A stretch of 64,000 nucleotides of DNA from Egibacter rhizosphaerae. GTDB taxonomy: Bacteria > Actinomycetota > Nitriliruptoria > Euzebyales > Egibacteraceae. Position numbers and translations under genes: made by a program. The DNA lies in contig NZ_CP036402.1 in assembly GCF_004322855.1 (NCBI RefSeq), positions 620,001-684,000 of the forward strand, written 5' to 3'. Shown here in pieces: positions 17,449-25,948 of the stretch; position 1 is the stretch's first letter; each line of letters opens with the position of its first letter. Under the pieces are notes generated by a model, which was not told the DNA's origin, made no database searches, and saw nothing but the letters and a program-made list of their open reading frames with translations.

Positions 17449-17895
17449 ATGGGCATCGGCTTCACCGGATGGGAGGCGCCACTGCGGATCAGCTCCGGCG
17501 CCTTCATCCTCCAACAGGGGCTCTCGAAGCGCGACATGCCGGACGAGGCCGCGCAAGGACTGCTGGAGTTCGCGAAGTCCGCGGAGATCCCGGGGATCGC
17601 CGACCTCGAGCCTCGCGAGTTCATCGACCTCGTGGCGATCGCGGAGACCGCGCTCGGTGGGGTGCTCCTCGCCCCGTTCGTGCCCCGCCGGCTCGCCGGA
17701 TTGGGCCTCATGACGTTCAGCGGCTTCTTGCTCCGTCTGTACTGGAAGGCGCCGGGGATGCGAGAGGAGGGCGGGATCGCACCGACCAGCGATGGGACCG
17801 CGATGGCCAAGGACGCCTGGTTGTTCGCGATCGGCATGGCGCTGTTCCTTGCCGGCTCGCGGAAGAAGGAACGCGCCCGCCGCCAGGCGGCCTGA
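17449..17895 (+). CDS. DoxX-like small membrane protein
   Basis: 148 residues with an N-terminal helix (PLRISSGAFILQQGLSKRDM) and three hydrophobic segments (IAETALGGVLLAPFVPRRL, AGLGLMTFSGFLLRLYW, DAWLFAIGMALFLAG) before a basic tail. This pattern and length fit DoxX-type membrane proteins, whose roles are varied. The ATG follows AAGGAG by 7 bases. It is 3 bases from xthA, so the two are probably co-transcribed. Confidence 0.65.
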   Translation: MGIGFTGWEAPLRISSGAFILQQGLSKRDMPDEAAQGLLEFAKSAEIPGIADLEPREFIDLVAIAETALGGVLLAPFVPRRLAGLGLMTFSGFLLRLYWKAPGMREEGGIAPTSDGTAMAKDAWLFAIGMALFLAGSRKKERARRQAA

Positions 17896-17898
17896 TCC

Positions 17899-18681
17899 AT
17901 GCGGCTGGTCACCTGGAACGTCAACTCGCTGCGCGCCCGCATGCCACGCGTGGTCGAGTTCCTGGAGGCGCACGCACCTGACGTGCTGTGCCTGCAGGAG
18001 ATCAAGTGCTCGGAGGAGCAGCTCCCACACTTGGACCTGCAGGCCAGCGGCTACCGCGTGGTGGCCTATCCGGGGGGACCACGCGAGGGGGTCGCCGTGC
18101 TGGTGCCCGCCGATCAGGAGGTCGGGAACGTCCGCTGCGGCCTGCCCGACGAACCCGATCCGGGTGAGGCCCGTTGGATCGAGGTGGAGGTCGGCGACCT
18201 CACGGTCGGGAGCGTCTACGTGCCCAACGGACGCGAGGTCGGCTCGCCCACCTACGAGGCGAAGCTCGCCTTCCTCGACGCGCTGCGCGCGCGGTTCGCG
18301 GAGCTCTCGTCCCCGCTGGTCGTGGCCGGGGACTTCAACGTCGCGCCGACCGACGCCGACGTCTGGGATCCCGACGTGTTCGACGGCGCGACCCATGTGA
18401 CCGAGCCGGAACGCGAACGCTTCGGCGCGCTGCTCGAGACCGGCCTCGTCGACGCCTTCCGAGCCGTCGAGCCCGACACGCGACAGTTCACGTGGTGGGA
18501 CTACCGCGGTGGCTCGTTCCACAAGAACGAGGGCATGCGGATCGACGCGGTCCTCGCGACCCCCGACATCGACGTCGGCTCGTGCGGCATCGTCCGTGAC
18601 TTCCGCAAGGGCAAGAAGCCGAGCGATCACGCGCCGCTGCTCGCCGAGCTGGCCCTGCCGGAGGGCGCGAACCGCGGTTAG
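17899..18681 (+). CDS. xthA: Exodeoxyribonuclease III / AP endonuclease
   Basis: 260 residues of the EEP nuclease family, cutting DNA at abasic sites during base-excision repair. It has MRLVTWNVNSLRAR, LCLQEIK (metal-binding Glu), VYVPNGREV, VAGDFNVAP, the TWWDYRGGSF segment and the SDHAPLLAEL end with its catalytic histidine. The stop TAG overlaps the stop of the aldolase on the opposite strand. Confidence 0.95.
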   Translation: MRLVTWNVNSLRARMPRVVEFLEAHAPDVLCLQEIKCSEEQLPHLDLQASGYRVVAYPGGPREGVAVLVPADQEVGNVRCGLPDEPDPGEARWIEVEVGDLTVGSVYVPNGREVGSPTYEAKLAFLDALRARFAELSSPLVVAGDFNVAPTDADVWDPDVFDGATHVTEPERERFGALLETGLVDAFRAVEPDTRQFTWWDYRGGSFHKNEGMRIDAVLATPDIDVGSCGIVRDFRKGKKPSDHAPLLAELALPEGANRG

Positions 18682-19340
18682 CGCTCGCCCTGCTGGTGAG
18701 CCAGGTACCCGAGCGAGCGGAACCGCTCGCCGACGTGCTCGATCTCGGCATCGTCGAGGATCCGCGGTGATCCCAGCTGGCTCGCTCGGTGGTACAGCGC
18801 GGCGCACCACTCGACGGTGACGGCGTGCCCGTAGGCCTCCTCGAGGGTGGCTCCGACCGTCAGAACCCCGTGGTTGCCGAGGAGCACCGCCCGGCGGCCG
18901 GCCAGGCCGCGAGCCATGTGGTGGGCGAGCTCGTCGCTGCCGAACGTCGCGTAGGGCACGACCGGCACGGTGCCACCGACCGCGGCGAGGAGGTAGTGCA
19001 CGGCGGGCAGCTCGTCGAGTGCGCAGGCGACCGCGGTGGCGTACGAGGAGTGCGTGTGCACGACCGCGCCCGCGCCGGAGACCTCGTAGGCGAGCCGGTG
19101 CATGGGGAGCTCGCTCGAGGGTCGGCGCCGAGGGTCAGCCGGCGCGCCCCGCTCGTCGATGCGCACGATGTCGGCCGGCGTCATGCCGTCGTAGGGCATC
19201 CCGCCCGGCGTGATGAGGATCTCGTCGCCGAGGCGAACCGAGAGATTGCCGCTGGTCCCGACCGCGAGGTCGTCGGGTACGAGCCGTTGGGCGTGGGCGA
19301 CCAGCCGCGCCCGCGCACCGGCACCGTTTCGGGAGGTCAT
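18678..19340 (-). CDS. Class II aldolase (AraD/FucA family)
   Basis: 220 residues, zinc-dependent aldolase/epimerase family. The key residues are in place: SGNLSVR (phosphate site), PSSELPMHRLAY (catalytic Glu), VVHTHSSYAT (two zinc histidines) and LGNHGVLTVG (third zinc histidine). It probably splits a ketose-1-phosphate such as fuculose- or ribulose-phosphate; the exact substrate cannot be chosen from sequence. It ends against xthA in a convergent overlap. Confidence 0.9.
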   Translation of the reverse strand: MTSRNGAGARARLVAHAQRLVPDDLAVGTSGNLSVRLGDEILITPGGMPYDGMTPADIVRIDERGAPADPRRRPSSELPMHRLAYEVSGAGAVVHTHSSYATAVACALDELPAVHYLLAAVGGTVPVVPYATFGSDELAHHMARGLAGRRAVLLGNHGVLTVGATLEEAYGHAVTVEWCAALYHRASQLGSPRILDDAEIEHVGERFRSLGYLAHQQGER

Positions 19341-19421
19341 GCAGCGCAGTCTCGCAGAGTGGCCACCGGCTCACTCGGCCGAGACCCCGGGCCGCTACGC
19401 CGCGACCGTGTTATCGGGGCT

Positions 19422-19512
19422 GCTACGCCCCGACCGGGTCGTCGGCAAGCTGTGCTACGCCCAGACCGGGTCGTCGGCAAGCTGTGCTACGCCCCGGCCG
19501 GGTCCTCGGCGG
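19422..19512 (+). repeat. 32-bp tandem repeat on the methyltransferase stop codon
   Basis: Two full 32-base copies (19422-19453, 19454-19485) and a third diverged copy that runs into the methyltransferase gene. On the minus strand every copy includes GCGTAG, the stop of that gene (19487-19489). A fourth worn copy may lie further left (about 19393-19421). Confidence 0.88.
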
Positions 19513-20236
19513 GCCGGCGCACCACGAACGTGGACTCGTGGCGACTACGGATGCCCGCCAGCCGCAGCAGCCTGCCGACCTCGCGGGGCTCGACGTGGTG
19601 CGCGACCACCTCCCCACCCGCGTCCCGGACGCTCGCGGCCAGCTGCGCGTCGGTGAGGTACGACACGACGGGGGGACCGATGTTGCGCCAGTAGTCGCCG
19701 AGCGCCACCCGCCGGTCGGTGAACCGGGCGACGGCTCGCTTGGTGTGGAACAACAACGCCATGGGGGCGCGGGGCGAGAAGACCGGCTCCACGATCACGA
19801 GGTGCCCGCCGGGGCGGACCAGGCGCAGTGCCCGGTCGACCGCGGTCCGGGCCAGCTCCCGGGAGTCCCGACGGGTGCCCCCGACGAGGTGGTGGAGCAC
19901 GGCGGCCGCGACCACCACGTCGAACCGCTCGGGGATGCGAGCCTCCAGCTCGGGGTCGAGGACCGACACCGGGTAGGTGGGGCATCCCAGGCGGTCCTGC
20001 GCGAGCGCGAGCAGGCCGCTGCTGGGGTCGATCCCCGCCACGTGCTCGATCCCGGTGCGATCCCGCAGGTAGGCGAGGATGTTGCCCGCCCCGCACCCGA
20101 TGTCGGCGAGGCTCGCGCCCGGACCGTAGTGCTCGGCGATCCAGGCGCCGGCCCAGGCGAGCCGCCCCGTGGAGTACTCGGGACAGTGCTCGTCGAAGTA
20201 CGCGACCGTGGGATCGGGCGCCGGTTCAGGTGCCAT
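19487..20236 (-). CDS. SAM-dependent methyltransferase (class I)
   Basis: 249 residues. Motif I is LADIGCGAGNILAYL (about residue 43), then GIDPSSGLLALA, the DVVVAAAVLHHL strand and RLVRPGGHLVIVEPVF, all typical of Rossmann methyltransferases with small-molecule or lipid substrates. The C-terminal third (EVGRLLRLAGIRSRHESTFVVRR) is less conserved. The last residues come from the repeat at the 3' end. Substrate not known. Confidence 0.88.
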   Translation of the reverse strand: MAPEPAPDPTVAYFDEHCPEYSTGRLAWAGAWIAEHYGPGASLADIGCGAGNILAYLRDRTGIEHVAGIDPSSGLLALAQDRLGCPTYPVSVLDPELEARIPERFDVVVAAAVLHHLVGGTRRDSRELARTAVDRALRLVRPGGHLVIVEPVFSPRAPMALLFHTKRAVARFTDRRVALGDYWRNIGPPVVSYLTDAQLAASVRDAGGEVVAHHVEPREVGRLLRLAGIRSRHESTFVVRRPAEDPAGA

Positions 20237-20288
20237 GCCGGCACGCTACCCCTTCGCCCCCGAACGGATACCGGGGACGGTCCCGCGC

Positions 20289-20711
20289 TCACCGGAGGTC
20301 GGCCGGTCCGAAGGCGTTGGGCAGAAGGTCGTGCTCCAGCACGAACTCGGCGGTCGCGCCGCTCACCCCCGTCGCGAGCACGCGCAGGGCCGGGCTGAAC
20401 TCGTAGAGCACCTGACGGCAGATCCCGCAGGGCAGGCAGGGCCCGTCCCCGTCCCCGGCGACCGCGATCACCATCAGCTCGGTGGCGCCGGCCATGATCG
20501 CCTGCGGCACCGCGACCCGTTCGGCGCACACGCCGGCGGGCATCGAGGCGTTCTCGACGTTCGCCCCGGTGAAGACCCGGCCGTCGGCGGTGCCGAGGGC
20601 GGCGCCGACGCGAAACGACGAGTAGGGCGCGTACGCCCCGGTCCGCGCGGCGCGCGCCAACTCCAGCAACTCCTCGTCGCTGGCGGTCTCCGCCGGCTCG
20701 GTCTCGGCCAC
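20289..20711 (-). CDS. cdd: Cytidine deaminase
   Basis: 140 residues, deaminates cytidine and deoxycytidine in pyrimidine salvage. The substrate loop YAPYSSFRVGAAL, the catalytic PAGVCAERVA (zinc Cys and proton-shuttle Glu) and PCLPCGICRQVLYEF (two zinc cysteines) are present. GTG 20711 was chosen because GAGGGGG lies 6 bases before it. It sits 68 bases after corC on the same strand. Confidence 0.95.
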   Translation of the reverse strand: MAETEPAETASDEELLELARAARTGAYAPYSSFRVGAALGTADGRVFTGANVENASMPAGVCAERVAVPQAIMAGATELMVIAVAGDGDGPCLPCGICRQVLYEFSPALRVLATGVSGATAEFVLEHDLLPNAFGPADLR

Positions 20712-20779
20712 ATCAACCCCCTCGATTCCCGCGGTCCCGCGGTCCCGCGGGCGCGCGTACGTTCGTAGGTCACGCGCGG

Positions 20780-22063
20780 TCAGGCCCGCGCGTCCTCCTC
20801 GTCCACCGGCTGCCCCGCCCCCGGGGTCACGAGCACCTTCGCCACCCGGCGCCCTTTGACGCGTTCGGCCGACAGCCGGACGCCGGCAACCTCGACCTCC
20901 TCCCCGGGCTCGGCGACGTGCCCGAGCAGCCCGACCAGCAGGCCGCCGACGGTGTCCCACTCCTCGTCGGGCAGCTCGGCCTCGACGAGGTCGGCGAGAT
21001 CGTGGACCGGCAGCCGGGCGTCGACGCGCCAATGCCCGTCGTCGAGGGGCTCGACCATCCGCTCGCTGCGGTCGTACTCGTCCTCGATCTCGCCCACGAT
21101 CTCCTCGAGGATGTCCTCGATGGTCACGATGCCGGCGGTCGCGCCGTACTCGTCGACGACGATCGCGAGGTGGATGCGCTTGGCCTGCAGCTCCGCCAGC
21201 AGGGCGTCCACGCGTTTCAGCTCCGGCACGAAGTGCGCCGGGCGGAGCAGGTCGCTCCACGGGCCGTTCTCGTCCCCGCCCGCGTGCAGTCGCCGCAGCA
21301 CGTCCTTGGCGTACAGCAACCCGACGATCGTGTCACGGTCGCCCCGGTAGACGGGAATGCGGGAGTGCCCCGCCCGCAGCACGACGTCGAGAACGTCGCT
21401 CAAGGACTGGTCGAGCGAGACGCACACCATGTCCGGCCGCGGCACCATGATCTCGCGCACGACGGTGTCGCCGAGCTCGAAGATCGAGTGGATCATGGCC
21501 CGCTCGTTCGATTCGATCACCTCGTCGGACTCGGCGGCGTCGATCATCGCCCGCAGCTGGTCCTCGGTGACGAAGGGCCCGCTGACGAGCCCGCGCCCCG
21601 GCACGAGCACGTTGCTCACGCGGATGAGGCCGGCCGCCACGGGAGCCAGCGGGCGGATCACGATCGCCACCAGCGGCGCCAGGGCCAGCGCCGTCCGCTC
21701 GGGCGCCTGCAACGCGACGGTCTTGGGGGCGACCTCGGCGGCCACGAACAAGAGCGTCGATCCGACGACGGCGACGGCCACGACCGCCCAGCCCACCATG
21801 AGCCAGCTCGTGACGGCGCCGGTCACCGCTGCCACGCCCGTAACCTGCGCGGTCAGGACGACGAGCGCGAGAATGTTCGCCGTCCGGGCGGGCTCCAGCA
21901 TGAGCTTCACGAGCGCGGTGGCGCCGCGCCGACCGTGCGCCGCGAACCGCTGCGCCTGCGGCAACGTGAGACGCGACAGAGCGGCCTGCGCCGCGGCCAG
22001 GAGCGCCGCCACGAACACGAGCACCGCGGCCACGACGAGGGCCACCGGCTCCCACGCGATCAC
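20780..22063 (-). CDS. CNNM/CorC-type membrane protein with CBS pair
   Basis: 427 residues: an N-terminal CNNM (DUF21) domain with four hydrophobic segments in residues 1-150 (VALVVAAVLVFVAALLAAAQAAL, EVAPKTVALQAPER), two CBS domains (about 195-325: REIMVPRPDMVCV, HLAIVVDEYGATAGIVTIEDILEEIVGEI) and a CorC_HlyC end (VEEELPDEEWDTVGGLLVGLLG-like). The family is linked to magnesium/cobalt export. The GTG overlaps the ybeY stop (GTGA), a standard actinobacterial pairing. Confidence 0.93.
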   Translation of the reverse strand: MIAWEPVALVVAAVLVFVAALLAAAQAALSRLTLPQAQRFAAHGRRGATALVKLMLEPARTANILALVVLTAQVTGVAAVTGAVTSWLMVGWAVVAVAVVGSTLLFVAAEVAPKTVALQAPERTALALAPLVAIVIRPLAPVAAGLIRVSNVLVPGRGLVSGPFVTEDQLRAMIDAAESDEVIESNERAMIHSIFELGDTVVREIMVPRPDMVCVSLDQSLSDVLDVVLRAGHSRIPVYRGDRDTIVGLLYAKDVLRRLHAGGDENGPWSDLLRPAHFVPELKRVDALLAELQAKRIHLAIVVDEYGATAGIVTIEDILEEIVGEIEDEYDRSERMVEPLDDGHWRVDARLPVHDLADLVEAELPDEEWDTVGGLLVGLLGHVAEPGEEVEVAGVRLSAERVKGRRVAKVLVTPGAGQPVDEEDARA

Positions 22064-22689
22064 GACCCCACCCCCTGATCGGCCGCGGCGAAGTCCGCGA
22101 GCAGGCGGTCGGTCAACCCGAACATGCGTTGGTGCTCCCCGGGTTCGGCGTGATCGTGGCCCAGCAGGTGCAGGATGCCGTGCACGAGCAGCAGGTCGAG
22201 CTCGCTCGTGGTGTCCGTGCCGCGCTCGGCCGCCTGCGCGCTGGCGACCGCGGGACAGAGGACCACGTCGCCGAGGAGGCCGGGTGCGTCCCCGTCAGTG
22301 GCCGAGTCAGCGGTCGCGGCAGGGGTCGCGTCAGCGGTCGCGGCAGGGGTCGCGTCAGCGGTCGCGGCAGGGGTCGCGTCAGCGGTCGCGGCAGGGGTCG
22401 CGTCGATCGGGAACGCGAGCACGTCGGTCGGCCCGTCGGCACCCATGTGCTCGGCGTTCAGCTCGGCCATGTGGCCGCGGTCGACTAGGAGCAGGCCGAG
22501 TTCGAGACGCCTCGGAACCGCGCGGTCGGCCAGCACGAACCGGGCGAGGCGGTCGAGCCGGCCGAGGTCGAGCGTAGCGTCACCGTCGGGACCGTCCCGG
22601 TCGTCGACGAGGGAGATGCGCGCGCTGCTGTCTCCCGACGCGGTGCCCGGCCGAGCCGGGGCGTCGTGATCGGACCCGTCGTCACCCAC
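22060..22689 (-). CDS. ybeY: Endoribonuclease YbeY with in-frame repeat insert
   Basis: 209 residues. YbeY is a zinc-dependent RNase needed for 16S rRNA 3'-end maturation; the metal site HGILHLLGHDHAEPGEH is intact, as are ELNAEHMGADGPTDVLAFPID and LLGDVVLCP. Between the last two lies an insert of four DATPAATA units, made by a 24-base tandem repeat (22306-22401), where the family normally has a short loop. GTG 22689 overlaps the phoH end; the further upstream ATG (22734) encodes a basic stretch that only shadows phoH. Confidence 0.9.
   Translation of the reverse strand: MGDDGSDHDAPARPGTASGDSSARISLVDDRDGPDGDATLDLGRLDRLARFVLADRAVPRRLELGLLLVDRGHMAELNAEHMGADGPTDVLAFPIDATPAATADATPAATADATPAATADATPAATADSATDGDAPGLLGDVVLCPAVASAQAAERGTDTTSELDLLLVHGILHLLGHDHAEPGEHQRMFGLTDRLLADFAAADQGVGS
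22306..22401 (-). repeat. 24-bp tandem repeat x4 inside ybeY
   Basis: Four identical 24-base copies (22306-22329, 22330-22353, 22354-22377, 22378-22401) encoding the eight-residue unit DATPAATA four times. Identity between copies means recent expansion or ongoing homogenisation. Length is a multiple of three and the metal site downstream stays in frame. Confidence 0.95.
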
Positions 22690-23725
22690 CGTCGTTCTGC
22701 CCCGTCTCCTCTTGGTCCTGTGCTCGGGCGGCATCGAAGCGGTCGTAGGCTTCCACGATGTCCTGAACGATACGGTGGCGCACCACGTCCTCGCCGGTCA
22801 GCTCGATGAACGACACACCTTCGACACCCGGCAGGATGTCGCGGACGACCCGCAGCCCGGACTTGTGCCCGGGGAGGTCCACCTGCGTGATGTCGCCGGT
22901 GACGACCGCCTTCGAGCCGAAGCCGAGGCGGGTGAGGAACATCTTCATCTGCTCGGGCGTGGTGTTCTGCGCCTCGTCGAGCACGATGAAGCTGTCGTTC
23001 AGCGTCCGCCCGCGCATGAACGCCAGCGGGGCCACCTCGATGACGCCGCGATCGGCCAAGGTGGTGAGCTGTTCGGCGTCCATCATGTCGTGCAACGCGT
23101 CGAACAGCGGCTTCAGGTACGGGTCGATCTTCTCGTAGAGCGTGCCGGGCAGGAACCCGAGGCGCTCCCCCGCTTCGACCGCCGGGCGGGTGAGGATGAT
23201 CCGGTTCACGTCCTTGCGCCGCAACGCGTCGACGGCCATGGCCATCGCCAGATAGGTCTTGCCCGTGCCGGCGGGACCGATCCCGAAGATCACGGTGTTC
23301 TCGCGGATCGCGTCGAGGTAGCGCTTCTGGCCCACCGACTTGGGCCGGATCGCGCGGCCACGGTGACTGTGCGCCTCGTCGCCGAGGATCTCCGACGGGT
23401 GCGGATGGTCCGAGCGCTGAACCATCTGGATCGTCGCGGTCACCCCGGCCTCGTCGAGCCCGTGGCCCTGGTCGAGCAGCTTGACGAACTCGTCGAGGAC
23501 GTGCTGGACCTTGCGGGTCTCGGCCTCCGGGCCGGACACGCTGATCTCGTTGCCGCGGACCAGGATGTCGACATCGAAGGACTGCTCGACCAGCCGCAAC
23601 AACTCATCCTGCGTGCCGAGCAGCGACACCATGGAATGGTGCGGCGGGACCGAGGTCGTGACGCTCGTGATCTGGCTCAACCAGGACCTATGGCTCGTGG
23701 TCACATCGGCCGCGCGAGGGCTCAC
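22682..23725 (-). CDS. phoH: PhoH-like ATPase (YbeZ)
   Basis: 347 residues from the longest start. PhoH/YbeZ is an ATPase acting with YbeY in RNA metabolism. An N-terminal KH-like part (DILVRGNEISVSG) precedes Walker A FGIGPAGTGKTYLAMAMAV, the segment ILTRPAVEAGERLGFLPG, Walker B SFIVLDEAQNTTPEQM and VVTGDITQVDLP. The start is not certain: GTG 23725 gives the full frame, GTG 23704 and ATG 23632 are possible; a VPP motif before ATG 23632 argues for one of the upstream starts. Confidence 0.93.
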   Translation of the reverse strand: MSPRAADVTTSHRSWLSQITSVTTSVPPHHSMVSLLGTQDELLRLVEQSFDVDILVRGNEISVSGPEAETRKVQHVLDEFVKLLDQGHGLDEAGVTATIQMVQRSDHPHPSEILGDEAHSHRGRAIRPKSVGQKRYLDAIRENTVIFGIGPAGTGKTYLAMAMAVDALRRKDVNRIILTRPAVEAGERLGFLPGTLYEKIDPYLKPLFDALHDMMDAEQLTTLADRGVIEVAPLAFMRGRTLNDSFIVLDEAQNTTPEQMKMFLTRLGFGSKAVVTGDITQVDLPGHKSGLRVVRDILPGVEGVSFIELTGEDVVRHRIVQDIVEAYDRFDAARAQDQEETGQNDGG

Positions 23726-23823
23726 GCGGCACTGGCGCGTGGCGTCAGTGTACTTCGGCCCGCGACGGGATCGCAGGGGGTGCGGGACCGTTGGGGACCG
23801 CTCGCACGACCGATCGGGGCGGG

Positions 23824-24081
23824 TCAGGGCGCGGGCCGTGGGTCCGGGCCGGGGCTGCGGGGTGCGCCGGGCGCGGGTTTCACGTCAGCGCCGCGCGCGG
23901 GGGCGCGGGTGTTCACATCAGCGCCGCGCGCGGGGGCGCGGGTGTTCACATCAGCGCCGCGCGCGGGGGCGCGGGTGTTCACATCAGCGCCGCGCGCGGG
24001 GGCGCGGGTGTTCACATCAGCGCCGCGCGCGGGGGCGCGGGTGTTCACATCAGCGCCGCGCGCGGGGGCGCGGGTGTTCAC
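23824..24081 (-). other. Repeat ORF overlapping the ThDP-enzyme stop (GTGA)
   Basis: An open frame of 85 codons that starts at a GTG overlapping the TGA of the ThDP enzyme gene and runs through the whole 33-base array as VNTRAPARGAD repeated, then ends VKPAPGAPRSPGPDPRPAP. It has the same design as the mini-ORFs of the microcompartment operon (start on the stop of the previous gene, codon-multiple repeats) but it ends about 100 bases short of phoH. Coding is not supported by any homology. Confidence 0.3.
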
Positions 24082-24088
24082 ATCAGCG
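23891..24088 (-). repeat. 33-bp tandem repeat x6 on the ThDP-enzyme stop codon
   Basis: Six 33-base copies (23891-23923, 23924-23956, 23957-23989, 23990-24022, 24023-24055, 24056-24088) and one worn copy to their left. The last one contains the final codons and TGA of the ThDP gene, and the others repeat that same ending. Apart from this array, the 350 bases between phoH and the ThDP gene show nothing I recognise. Confidence 0.95.
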
Positions 24089-25715
24089 CGGCGCGCCGGG
24101 GATAGGCGGCCTCGGGATCGGTCTGGACGTTGACGAGGTAGGGCACCTGCGCGGCGAAGGCACGCTCGAGCGCCGGGGCGAGCCGATCCGGTCGCGTCAC
24201 GGTCTCGCCGGCACCCCCGAGGGCGGCGACGATCGCGTCGTAGGCGGTGTCCTGCCGCAGGTCCGCGGCCGCGTGCCACCCGTCGTAGACCTGGCGCATC
24301 GGGTGCTTCTCCAGCGCCCACGCGCCGTTGTTCGCGACCACGATCGGCAGGGCGAGGTCGTGGCGCACGAGCGTGTCGACGTCCATCAGGCTGAAGCCCG
24401 CAGCGCCGTCGCCGAGCAGCAACGCCGATTGGGCCTCCGGGTGCGCGAGGCGCGCCGCGAGCCCGTACCCGGTCCCGGTGCCCAGGCACCCGAAGGGCCC
24501 GGGGTCGAGCCAGCGGCCGGGCCGATGGCTATCGATGTGCCGGCCCGCGAACGACACCACGTCTCCTCCGTCGCCGATCAGCACCGCATCGCGGTCGAGC
24601 TGCCGCGCCAGCTCACCCCCGACCCGGGCCGGATGGATCGGCACGGCGTCGCTCTCGAGCAAGGCTCGGTCCTCCGCACGCGTCGCCCCCTCGGCGTCGG
24701 CCAGTTCACGAGCCCACGCGGCCCGCGCCTCGGCCCGTTCGCCGGTCGGGCCACCCGCTGCCTCGGTGAGGGTTTCGAGCACAGCCGCAAGGTCGCCACC
24801 GACCCCCGCCGCCAGGTCGACGTGCCGGGCCACCTCGTCCGGATGGTCGGCCACGTGCACGACCGGGGTCCCGCCGAAGTCCCCGAACCCGAGTCGGAAG
24901 TCCAGCGGCGCGCCCACGACGCACACGAGGTCGGCGCCCTTCAGCGCCGCGCCCCGCGCGCGACTGATCGCGAGCTCGTGATCCGCGGGCACGCAGCCAC
25001 GACCCTGGCCGTTCATCGCGACGGGTGCGCGCAGCGTCTCGACGAGGGCTTGCAGGGACTCCTCGGCACCGGCGAACCACACGTCCGTCCCGGCGATCAC
25101 GACGGGCCGGTCGGCAGCGGCCAGCGCCTCCGCGGCCACGGCGATCGTCGCGTCGTCGGGCGGGTGCCGCGCCGGCGGATGCCAGGGGGCGATCGACTCG
25201 TTGCTCGTCGGGGTGAAGATCACGTCCATCGGGATGTCGAGGAACGCGGGCCCGCGCGGCGAGGTCGCCGCGGCCGTCAGGGTGGCGCCCACCTCCCCGG
25301 CGACGGCGCCCGGCGCCTGCGCGGTCGCGGCCCGATTGCACAGCGGCTCGGTGAACGCGACGTGATCGAGCTCCTGCAGGCTGCCGCGTCCCCAGGTCGC
25401 CTGCGGCGCGCGACCTCCGAGGACCACGAGCGGGGAGCCGTTCGACTGCGCGCTCGCGAGGGCACTCATGGCGTTGGTGACGCCCGGACCCGCGGTGAGA
25501 GCCGCGACCTGCGGGCGCCGGGTCAGCTTGGCCAGCCCCTCGGCCGCGAACCCCGCGGTCTGCTCGTGACGGGTGTCCACGAGCGCCACGCCTTCGTCGC
25601 GCGCGCCCTCGTAGAGCGGGAACAGGTGGCCGCCCGACAACGTGAACAGGTGCTCGATGCCGGCGGCACGCAGCGCGCGCACCGCGAGATGGCCGCTCGG
25701 GACCTCGTCGGTCAC
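24078..25715 (-). CDS. Thiamine-diphosphate enzyme, acetolactate synthase-like
   Basis: 545 residues with the three-domain plan of the ThDP family. N-terminal PYR domain with the catalytic glutamate in VDTRHEQTAGFAAEG, a GPGVTNAMSALASAQSNGSPLVVLGG segment, a central domain, and a C-terminal PP domain with the ThDP motif GDGAAGFSLMDVDTLVRHDLALPIVVANNG. It resembles oxalyl-CoA decarboxylase / acetolactate synthase relatives annotated as thiamine pyrophosphate-binding protein; the actual reaction is not clear. GTG 25715 follows GAGGAGG by 5 bases. It stands alone and faces away from the HIT gene. Confidence 0.85.
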   Translation of the reverse strand: MTDEVPSGHLAVRALRAAGIEHLFTLSGGHLFPLYEGARDEGVALVDTRHEQTAGFAAEGLAKLTRRPQVAALTAGPGVTNAMSALASAQSNGSPLVVLGGRAPQATWGRGSLQELDHVAFTEPLCNRAATAQAPGAVAGEVGATLTAAATSPRGPAFLDIPMDVIFTPTSNESIAPWHPPARHPPDDATIAVAAEALAAADRPVVIAGTDVWFAGAEESLQALVETLRAPVAMNGQGRGCVPADHELAISRARGAALKGADLVCVVGAPLDFRLGFGDFGGTPVVHVADHPDEVARHVDLAAGVGGDLAAVLETLTEAAGGPTGERAEARAAWARELADAEGATRAEDRALLESDAVPIHPARVGGELARQLDRDAVLIGDGGDVVSFAGRHIDSHRPGRWLDPGPFGCLGTGTGYGLAARLAHPEAQSALLLGDGAAGFSLMDVDTLVRHDLALPIVVANNGAWALEKHPMRQVYDGWHAAADLRQDTAYDAIVAALGGAGETVTRPDRLAPALERAFAAQVPYLVNVQTDPEAAYPRRAALM

Positions 25716-25948
25716 GCGAGCCTCCTCGCTCAAGCCCGGGCTCGGGGCGACGCAGGCTACCGCACGATGACCGAGGTCAGTCCTGTCGGGTCCCGTTCGC
25801 CCCGTCGGCCTGGCGATCCTCGCGACTCGCTTGCCATCGCCGGTCGGGTGCCGCAGAGTCCGCGCGGGTACGCCTCGCCCGAAACCGCCGCTTGCGGCCC
25901 CCGGGCTGCCAGGTGGGCGGGCGAGCGTCGAACGACTGGAGGTGGCGC

